From assembly GCF_001723055.1 (NCBI RefSeq), contig NZ_MDCR01000144.1, forward strand, positions 1 to 39,947: 39,947 nt of DNA. The letters are read 5' to 3'. The notes under the pieces were generated by a model. The model was not told where the DNA came from and did no database searches. It worked only from the letters and a program-made list of their open reading frames with translations. Shown here piece by piece: positions 34,175 through 39,947 of this stretch; within the stretch, counting starts at the first letter, position 1; each line of letters begins with the position of its first letter. The position numbers and the translations under genes are program-made. The stretch is from Streptomyces niveus (GTDB taxonomy: Bacteria > Actinomycetota > Actinomycetes > Streptomycetales > Streptomycetaceae).

Positions 34175-35458
34175 ATGACGTCCGATTCCCTGCCCGCCGC
34201 CAGCGCGGCCCCGACCTCAGCCCCCGCCCTCAGCGGGCGCATCAATCGCAGCGCGGTGCTGTGGGTGGTTCTCGCCGTCTTCGCGCAGGAAGCGGTCTGG
34301 AACTTCTACGACGCCCAGGTCCCCGAGCAGCTGCGGAACTACTTCTCCTCGGCGGGTGTGATCGGCCTGATCATGGGCCTGGACCACTCCTGGGGAATTT
34401 TCACCCAGCCCTCAGTCGGATTCTATTCCGACAAACTCGCCCGCCGCCGCACCGGCCGGTGGCCCATCGTGTTGATCGGCGCGGCCATCGCCACGGTGCC
34501 GTTCGCCCTCATCCCCTGGGCCACCAACTTGCCGGCCCTGCTGGTGTGCGTGGTGGGATTCGCCGCGGTCGCCAACGCGTTCAAGGGCGTCACCGAGACT
34601 CTCGTCTCCGACTACGTGACGCCGGGCAACCGCAGCAAGGCCCAGGGCTTCATCAAGGCCGGCGTGAGTCTGACCATCGTCGTCTCCTCACTGATCAGCC
34701 TTCTCGTCGTCGACCGCAGCCTCCACCTCGCCTTCGCCATCCCGCCACTGCTGATGCTGATCATGCTGGGGCTCTCCTGGGCCTTCCTCGGCCGCCGCCA
34801 CAGCGACACGCTACTGCCCGAGGAACAGACCGCGGACGAACCCGAGTTCACCACCCCCTGGGCCGTGCTCAAAGACGCGCTGCGCTCCCCGTCCAGCCCA
34901 ACCTTGCTGCTGATGATCGGCATCTTCTGCTTCGCCGGCATGTGGTCCGCGCTGCGTTCCCTCATGACCCCCTACGGCACACAGGTCCTCGGACTGTCGC
35001 GCGGCGAGGCCGGCGGCCTGTCCCTGCCCGGCGCCGTCGCCTTCCTCCTGTGCGTGCTGCCGATCGCCTACCTCTCCAACCGGCTCGGCCAACTGCGCGC
35101 CATGCGCTACGGAGTTGCCCTGTTCATCGCCGGACTCCTGGTCGGCTTCGCGTGGCCCAGCGTGCCCGGCACGATCGCGTCGATGATCCTCTCGTCCCTC
35201 GGGTACGCCTCGTTCGCGGTCAACGCCCTCGTCGCACTGTGGAACCTGGCTCCGTCCCAGAAGGTCCTGGGTACCTACACCGCCCTCTACACGATCGCCT
35301 CGGCCTCCGGCATGGCCCTCGGTCCGGCCATCCTCGGCACCACGATCGACTTCACCAGCTGGCGCTACATGCTGCTGAACGCCGCCGTCTTCGCCTGCGT
35401 CACCTTCGCCGTCTTCACCCGCCTGGCCCGCCACGCCCCCGACCGCGCAACCGCCTGA
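34175..35458 (+). CDS. MFS transporter of the GntR-AtuA module
   Basis: A 427-aa transporter with about 12 membrane helices. FAQEAVWNFYDAQVPEQL precedes the second helix, and FYSDKLARRRTGRWP is the basic loop 2-3 motif, of a form seen in sugar or acid symporters related to GPH/SLC45 carriers. The ATG at 34175 has CAGGAG 6 bases upstream. It is first in an operon with the AtuA-like and DUF4387 genes (46 and 4 bases apart), so it probably imports their substrate. The chemical identity cannot be read from sequence. Confidence 0.93.
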   Translation: MTSDSLPAASAAPTSAPALSGRINRSAVLWVVLAVFAQEAVWNFYDAQVPEQLRNYFSSAGVIGLIMGLDHSWGIFTQPSVGFYSDKLARRRTGRWPIVLIGAAIATVPFALIPWATNLPALLVCVVGFAAVANAFKGVTETLVSDYVTPGNRSKAQGFIKAGVSLTIVVSSLISLLVVDRSLHLAFAIPPLLMLIMLGLSWAFLGRRHSDTLLPEEQTADEPEFTTPWAVLKDALRSPSSPTLLLMIGIFCFAGMWSALRSLMTPYGTQVLGLSRGEAGGLSLPGAVAFLLCVLPIAYLSNRLGQLRAMRYGVALFIAGLLVGFAWPSVPGTIASMILSSLGYASFAVNALVALWNLAPSQKVLGTYTALYTIASASGMALGPAILGTTIDFTSWRYMLLNAAVFACVTFAVFTRLARHAPDRATA

Positions 35459-35503
35459 CTCTTCGACACTCTGCTCCACAACGCGCCTCGAAAGGCACCA
35501 CCC

Positions 35504-36865
35504 ATGGAACTGCGCATCCTGGCCCCCACAGGCGCCCTCGGCGCCGGATTCGACGCCGACGCCTTCGAACGCGGCGTCGCCGCCCGCCCGGACGTGATCG
35601 CCTGCGACGCCGGCTCCACCGACTCCGGCCCCGCCGCCCTCGGCTCCGGCACCCCGAAGCTCTCCGCACAGGCCGTCACCCGCGACCTGCGCCTGCTCCT
35701 CAAAGCACGTGACCGGATCGGCGTCCCGCTGATCATCGGCTCCTGCGGCACCTCCGGCCGCGACACCGGAGTCGACTGGGTCGCCGACATCACGCGTACG
35801 CTCGCCGCCGAGGAGAACCTGCACTTCAGGCTCGGCCTGATCTACTCCGACCAGCCCGCCGACCGCCTCCAGCACCTCCACGACGCCGGCAGGATCCGGC
35901 CGCTGGCCAACGCGCCCGCAATCGACCGGGACTTGTTCGAACGCAGCCACACCGTCGCGATGATGGGCGTCGAACCCATCCAGGAAGCCCTCGATGCCGG
36001 CTGCGACGTCATCCTCGCCGGACGGGCCAGCGACACCGCCCTGTTCGCCGCCCTGCCCCACCTGCGCGGATCCGATCCGGGCCTGACCTGGCACATGGCC
36101 AAGACCATCGAATGCGGCGCTGCCTGCGCGATCCCGCCCTCCGCGAACGGACTCCTCGTCACACTGCGCGACGACCACTTCGACGTCACCACCCTGGCCG
36201 CCGGCAGCCGCCTCACCCCACGGTCGGTCGCCGCGCACACCCTGTACGAGAACGCCGACCCGTTCCACATCGCCGAGCCCTCCGGCGTACTGGACACCAC
36301 CGACGCCACGTACGAGACGGTCGACGACCAGACCGTCCGCGTGCGCGGTGCTCGCTACCTTCCCGCCGACGGCTACACCAACAAGCTCGAAGGGGCCGAA
36401 CTCGTCGGCCACCAGACCGTCATCATCGGCGGCGTCCGCGACCGCGTCGTCATCGACACCCTGCCCAAGCTCCTGCCGATGGCCAAGCAGTACTTCGACG
36501 CCAAGATCCTCGACGTGTTCGACGGCCACGTCGACCCCTCCGACATCGACATCGACTACCGCCTCTACGGCAACGGCGCCGTCCTCGCCGGCCACGAACC
36601 CGACCCGCTCACGCCCCGCGAACTCGGCGTCCTCATCACCGTCACCGCACCCGACCAGGACACCGCCCACGCCATCGCCACCTTCGTCGCCCACGCCAGC
36701 AGCCACCTGCCGATCGCCGAGTACGACGGCCTGGTCTCCACGCTCGCCTATCCCTACTCCCCGCCCGAGATGGACCGCGGCCCCCTGTACCGCTTCACCC
36801 TCAACCACGTCGCCACCGGCGTCACCCCCACCGAGCTCTTCCGCACCACCACCGAGGAGCTGTGA
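35504..36865 (+). CDS. Acyclic-terpene-utilization AtuA-like protein (DUF1446)
   Basis: A 453-aa protein of the AtuA/DUF1446 family. AtuA is needed for growth on citronellol or geraniol in Pseudomonas, but relatives occur in many organic-acid pathways and the reaction is not established. Conserved stretches are DVIACDAGSTDSGPAALGSG near 27-46, IIGSCGTSGRDTGVDWV near 85 and DVILAGRASDTALFA near 167, all consistent with a nucleotide- or acid-binding fold. The ATG at 35504 follows GAAAGGCACCACCC. DUF4387 follows after 4 bases, the well-known partner of this family, suggesting a two-subunit enzyme. Confidence 0.9.
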   Translation: MELRILAPTGALGAGFDADAFERGVAARPDVIACDAGSTDSGPAALGSGTPKLSAQAVTRDLRLLLKARDRIGVPLIIGSCGTSGRDTGVDWVADITRTLAAEENLHFRLGLIYSDQPADRLQHLHDAGRIRPLANAPAIDRDLFERSHTVAMMGVEPIQEALDAGCDVILAGRASDTALFAALPHLRGSDPGLTWHMAKTIECGAACAIPPSANGLLVTLRDDHFDVTTLAAGSRLTPRSVAAHTLYENADPFHIAEPSGVLDTTDATYETVDDQTVRVRGARYLPADGYTNKLEGAELVGHQTVIIGGVRDRVVIDTLPKLLPMAKQYFDAKILDVFDGHVDPSDIDIDYRLYGNGAVLAGHEPDPLTPRELGVLITVTAPDQDTAHAIATFVAHASSHLPIAEYDGLVSTLAYPYSPPEMDRGPLYRFTLNHVATGVTPTELFRTTTEEL

Positions 36866-36869
36866 TCCC

Positions 36870-37184
36870 ATGGCCACCCTGCTCGACTACTGCTCCCTCG
36901 TCCGCTCCAAGAACGCCGGACCCTTCACCCTCACCTTCGACTTCATGTGCCACGACCAAGGTGCCTACGAGGCGCTCGTCGCCACCGGCTTCCTCAACAA
37001 GGACCTGTTCGCCGCGCTCTACGACGCCGACCCCGAACAGATCCTCGTCGTCAACCATCCCCTGGCCCTCGCCGTGAAGGTGTCCCTGCCCCGCCCGACC
37101 GTCCAGGGAGACCTGCACGACACCGACTGCTACGCCGGCCAGCAGTACGCCCCCCTCATGGACATGGAGGTCGCCGCGGACTGA
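36870..37184 (+). CDS. DUF4387-family protein, partner of AtuA-like protein
   Basis: A 104-aa DUF4387 protein. LVRSKNAGPFTLTFDFMCHD near the N-terminus, VNHPLALAVKVSLPRP and DTDCYAGQQYAPLM are family features. It is regularly encoded next to or fused with AtuA-like proteins and may be a small subunit; the activity is unknown. The ribosome site GAGGAG lies inside the AtuA-like gene end, 4 bases separate the genes, so they are translationally coupled. Last gene of the GntR-controlled operon. Confidence 0.9.
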   Translation: MATLLDYCSLVRSKNAGPFTLTFDFMCHDQGAYEALVATGFLNKDLFAALYDADPEQILVVNHPLALAVKVSLPRPTVQGDLHDTDCYAGQQYAPLMDMEVAAD

Positions 37185-37250
37185 CGAAGCGCGGTGGCCG
37201 GCAGCACAGTGATGCTCGCTCGTGGGGACGGCCACGCTGAGGATGCGACG

Positions 37251-37292
37251 CCCGCCGTGAGACAAGCGGCGGGTCCATCGGCGTGAGACAAG
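37251..37292. repeat. Two CGTGAGACAAG direct repeats and a hairpin near the accessory-block edge
   Basis: CGTGAGACAAG occurs at 37256-37266 and 37282-37292, period 26. The first copy is the loop of a perfect 7-bp hairpin CCCGCCG (37251-37257) / CGGCGGG (37267-37273). Repeated sites of this kind are seen at ends of DDE transposons, but the hairpin may also terminate the DUF4387 operon. Confidence 0.45.
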
Positions 37293-37327
37293 TTGAAGTC
37301 AGCAGGTCACGGTGCTGAGCTATGACA

Positions 37328-37501
37328 TCAGTAGGGAGATCCCACACCGTTGATCACCACCGTGGCGGGCGTGGCGGGCTTGGCGTAGGTGGCGGCGGTT
37401 GCCGGCGTGGCGGACGACGAGGTCGTGGGTACGAGGACAGCGGCCAGGGCCGCCGAGGAGGCGAGCAGGGCGCCGAGACGCCGTCGGGTTCTGCTCCGCA
37501 T
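37328..37501 (-). CDS. Small secreted peptide, possibly truncated
   Basis: A 57-aa product. MRSRTRRRLGALLASSAALA then AVLVPTTSSSATPATA is a textbook signal peptide: basic start, hydrophobic core, Ala-x-Ala-type cleavage sites near 31-37. The mature part is only about 20 residues, ending VVINGVGSPY. ATG 37501 has GGGAG 6 bases upstream, so initiation looks real. It may be a natural short peptide or the surviving 5' end of an exported enzyme cut at the accessory-block border. No family recognised. Confidence 0.6.
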   Translation of the reverse strand: MRSRTRRRLGALLASSAALAAVLVPTTSSSATPATAATYAKPATPATVVINGVGSPY

Positions 37502-37529
37502 CCAGCACTCCCATCACGTATGTGAATGA

Positions 37530-37541
37530 TGTTCATGAACA
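37530..37541. promoter_or_regulatory. Perfect palindrome TGTTCATGAACA
   Basis: A 12-bp perfect inverted repeat, AT-rich against its surroundings, 29 bases upstream of the secreted-peptide start and about 180 before the permease gene. It looks like a regulator site; the protein is unknown. The remaining bases up to 37723 show no gene. Confidence 0.5.
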
Positions 37542-37723
37542 GGACCATGCGAGCTGTGAGCGTAGAGGCATCCCGACTCCAACGGACAATGCCCCGGACC
37601 GGATTCAGGTAGCAGAACCTCCAGAGGAGGCGAGCCTAGACCGCCGGACCGCAGGCCATACCATGACCTGATCTTTTCGACCGGTATCTTTTCGGCCCCG
37701 TATTCGGAAGTGGAGCCATCCTG

Positions 37724-39100
37724 ATGAAGCTCGGTGTGCGCTGGACCCTGCACGGCGACGGGCGCACGCCCGCGCCCGGCGCCGTCGTACGCCCCGACGA
37801 ACGGCTCTCCTGGCCCCGTACGGCCGGACTCGGCGCCCAGCACGTGGTGGCGATGTTCGGCGCGTCGTTCGTCGCGCCCGTCCTGATGGGACTCGACCCC
37901 AACCTCGCGATCATGATGTCCGGTGTCGCGACGGTCATCTTCCTGCTGGCCACGCGCGGCCAGGTGCCGAGCTATCTCGGCTGTTCGCTCTCCTTCGTCG
38001 GGGTCGCCGCCACCATCCGGGCGTCGGGCGGCGACAGCGCCACCGTGACCGGCGCGGTGTTCGTCGTCGCCGTCGCGCTGTTCCTCTCGGGGCTGGCGGT
38101 ACGGCGCTTCGGCGCCCGCATCATCCACGCCGCGATGCCGCCGGTCGTGACGGGCGCGGTCGTGATGCTCATCGGGTTCAATCTGGCGCCGGTCTCCGCC
38201 AAGACGTACTGGCCGCAGGACCAGTGGACCGCGCTGCTGGTGATGGTGGTCACGGCGCTGGCCGTGGTCTGCCTGCGCGGCTTCTGGTCGCGTATCGCGA
38301 TCTTCCTCGGTCTGCTCTTCGGCTACGGCGTCTCCTGGCTCTTCGACCGGGTCTTCGGCAAGATCCACTCACCGGCGGGCGGCGCGGAGGCCGTCGACCA
38401 CTGGCGCCTGGATCTGTCCCTGGTCGGGAAGGCCGACTGGATAGGTCTGCCGGACTTCCACGGGCCGAGCTTCGAGTGGTCGGCGATCCTGGTCGCGCTC
38501 CCGGTCGTGATCGCGCTGATCGCGGAGAACGCGGGGCATGTGAAGGCCGTCGGCGAGATGACCGGTGACTCGCTCGACGGGAAGCTGGGCACGGCGATCG
38601 CCGCCGACGGCGCCGCCTCGATGCTCTCCACCGCCGTCGGCGGGCCGCCCAACACCACGTACTCCGAGAACATCGGCGTGATGGCCGCGACCCGGGTGTA
38701 CTCCACGGCGGCGTACTGGGCGGCGGCCGGCTTCGCCCTGCTCTTCGGACTCTGCCCGAAGTTCGGCGCCGTCGTGGCGGCGATTCCCGGCGGTGTGCTG
38801 GGCGGGATCACCGTCATCCTCTACGGCATGATCGGTCTGCTCGGCGCGCAGATCTGGATCAACGCCGGGGTGGATCTGCGTAATCCGCTGAATCTGGTGC
38901 CGGCCGCCGCGGGCATCATCATCGGAGTCGGCGGGGTGAGCCTGAAGTTCACCGACAGCTTCGAACTCGGCGGCATCGCGCTCGGCACCTTGGTGGTCAT
39001 CGTCGGCTACCACGTGCTGCGCGCCTTCGCCCCGCCGCATCTGAAGGGCGAAGGACCGCTGCTGGACTCCGGTACGTCGACGTACGACAGCAAGGACTGA
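37724..39100 (+). CDS. uraA: Uracil/xanthine permease (NCS2 family)
   Basis: A 458-aa nucleobase:proton symporter with about 14 hydrophobic segments. QHVVAMFGASFVAPVLMGLD near residue 37 is the TM1 signature. VVIALIAENAGHVKAVGEMT near 265 contains the substrate-binding Glu in the AExxGH form of uracil carriers such as UraA, and GGPPNTTYSENIGVMAATRV is the TM10 motif. Uracil is the likely main substrate; the purine branch is less likely. ATG 37724 has GGAG 8 bases upstream. It converges on an amine oxidase gene. Confidence 0.95.
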   Translation: MKLGVRWTLHGDGRTPAPGAVVRPDERLSWPRTAGLGAQHVVAMFGASFVAPVLMGLDPNLAIMMSGVATVIFLLATRGQVPSYLGCSLSFVGVAATIRASGGDSATVTGAVFVVAVALFLSGLAVRRFGARIIHAAMPPVVTGAVVMLIGFNLAPVSAKTYWPQDQWTALLVMVVTALAVVCLRGFWSRIAIFLGLLFGYGVSWLFDRVFGKIHSPAGGAEAVDHWRLDLSLVGKADWIGLPDFHGPSFEWSAILVALPVVIALIAENAGHVKAVGEMTGDSLDGKLGTAIAADGAASMLSTAVGGPPNTTYSENIGVMAATRVYSTAAYWAAAGFALLFGLCPKFGAVVAAIPGGVLGGITVILYGMIGLLGAQIWINAGVDLRNPLNLVPAAAGIIIGVGGVSLKFTDSFELGGIALGTLVVIVGYHVLRAFAPPHLKGEGPLLDSGTSTYDSKD

Positions 39101-39109
39101 GGGTACGGG

Positions 39110-39138
39110 GAGGACCGAGGCCGTACGGCTCAGTCCTC
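39110..39138. terminator. Bidirectional terminator between permease and amine oxidase
   Basis: GAGGAC / GTCCTC at the ends, then GAG/CTC, and CCGTACGG at the tip make a nearly continuous hairpin with one mismatch and one bulge. It serves both convergent genes and overlaps the amine oxidase stop. Confidence 0.65.
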
Positions 39139-39947
39139 GGGCAGCTCCACCGGCGCGATCTCGTCGTAGACGTCGCCCGGCCCCGGATTCGTCGCGTCCG
39201 TGGCGCCGCCGAAGTGTGTCAGCACACCCCACACGGCGTTGAGCGCGGTCTGTACGGCGCCCTCCGCCCACCCCGCGGTCCACGAGATGTCGTCGCCCGC
39301 CAGGAAGATCCCGCGCTTGTCGGCGGGCAGCCGGTCCTGCATGAAATGGGTGAACAGGCGGCGCTGGTAGCGGTAGTGCCCCGGCAGGTTCGCCTTGAAC
39401 GCGCCCATGAAATAGGGCTCGTTCTCCCATGAGACCGTCACCGGGCTGCCGATGACATGGCTGCGGATGTCCACCTTCGGATAGATCTCGCCGAGCGACT
39501 TCAGCATGACCTCCATCCGCTCGTTCGCCGACAGCGGCAGCCACTTCAGGCTGTCGTCGCACCAGGTGTACGAGAGACAGATGACGGCCGGCTTGTCGGG
39601 CCCGTTGTCCAGCAGGTAGGTGCCGCGGGTCATCCGGTCGGTGAGCGTCATCGACATCGTGTCGCGGCCGGTCGGGTTGCCCTGGTCGTCGACGGCCTCG
39701 TCCAGCCAGAACGGCCGGTCCACCGGCACGAACAGCTTGGACGACTCCATGTAGTGGGTACGCTCCATCGCCGTCCAGTGGTCGATCGGGAAGAGCGAGT
39801 CGGAGCAGTCGATCTTCGAAAGCAGCAGCCAGGACTGCGCGGTGAAGACGGCGGCGCGGTAGGTCCGGATGTCCCCCGATGCGTCGGTGACGGTGATCCG
39901 GTTGCCCGCCGTGCGGTGCAGCCGGGTCACGGCGCCGCGCGGCTCGC
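39130..39947 (-). CDS. Flavin monoamine oxidase family protein (partial, start outside window)
   Basis: C-terminal ~270 residues of a flavin amine oxidase of the tryptophan-2-monooxygenase/MAO type; the frame stays open to the window end, so the FAD Rossmann motif and start are outside. Visible are substrate-domain segments such as YMESSKLFVPVDRPFWLD, the aromatic-rich VSWENEPYFMGAFKANLPGH, and the C-terminal FAD-contact region GIFLAGDDISWTAGWAEGAV. It oxidises amines to imines with release of H2O2; the substrate is unknown. It is not closely similar to the 370-aa amine oxidase at 20167-21279. Confidence 0.9.
   Translation of the reverse strand, partial: EPRGAVTRLHRTAGNRITVTDASGDIRTYRAAVFTAQSWLLLSKIDCSDSLFPIDHWTAMERTHYMESSKLFVPVDRPFWLDEAVDDQGNPTGRDTMSMTLTDRMTRGTYLLDNGPDKPAVICLSYTWCDDSLKWLPLSANERMEVMLKSLGEIYPKVDIRSHVIGSPVTVSWENEPYFMGAFKANLPGHYRYQRRLFTHFMQDRLPADKRGIFLAGDDISWTAGWAEGAVQTALNAVWGVLTHFGGATDATNPGPGDVYDEIAPVELPED

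Noticed and set aside
1..39947. CRISPR array, tRNA or rRNA genes
   Set aside because: No regularly spaced repeats, cloverleaf or rRNA-like sequence was seen in reading the window; a tRNA scan would settle it.

Overview
The window looks like a Streptomyces chromosome (or a close relative). The DNA is very GC-rich, most genes end their codons in G or C, GTG starts and 4-base GTGA/ATGA overlaps are frequent, a mycothione-reductase-type gene is present, and the riboflavin operon carries the PnuC-like transporter RibM typical of Streptomyces. No rRNA, tRNA or CRISPR array was seen.

Left core block (1-12773). Two overlapping CorC/HlyC-type membrane proteins lie on the minus strand. Upstream of them, also on the minus strand, an FMN riboswitch (9023-9149) leads an operon ribD-ribE-ribM-ribBA-ribH, followed without an obvious break by hisE, hisG and a PH-domain membrane protein. 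Next come an NmrA/SDR-like NAD(P)-binding protein with a TTA codon, and a ROK-family repressor divergent from an MFS transporter. The MFS gene ends in a perfect 16-bp terminator hairpin.

Accessory block (about 12774-37330). It opens with a decayed Tn5053/Tn7-like transposition module: a 5'-truncated, frameshifted Mu/TnsB-type transposase, an intact TniB-like ATPase and a frameshifted TniQ. Then follow adenosine deaminase, cytidine deaminase, a ZIP metal transporter broken by an in-frame TAG, an amine oxidase with a zinc alcohol dehydrogenase, two paralogous LysR regulators, a small ABM-like protein, an SDR, a frameshifted mycothione-reductase homologue, and a GntR gene and an MFS gene that have each lost their 5' end at one shared junction. 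Next are a metallo-beta-lactamase-fold hydrolase, a TetR-MMPL efflux pair with two perfect 22-24 bp operators, and a catabolic-looking module GntR-MFS-AtuA-like-DUF4387.

The most interesting signal is a promoter architecture found four times in the accessory block (17198, 22556 on the minus strand, 23560, 29154). Each copy has a TATAgCsGCATtc box, nine variable bases, TCcTCTACCgG containing a -35 CTACCG/C, exactly 18 bases, then a TACGGT-like -10. The copies precede the alcohol dehydrogenase/amine oxidase genes, the ABM-SDR-reductase genes, the MBL hydrolase, and a stretch upstream of adenosine deaminase. Two of them lie between a LysR gene and its divergent neighbour, so I infer a LysR regulon of scattered redox and detoxification genes.

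Right core block (about 37328-39947). This holds a 57-residue secreted peptide gene, a uracil/xanthine permease of the NCS2 family, and the C-terminal part of a flavin monoamine oxidase that runs off the window.
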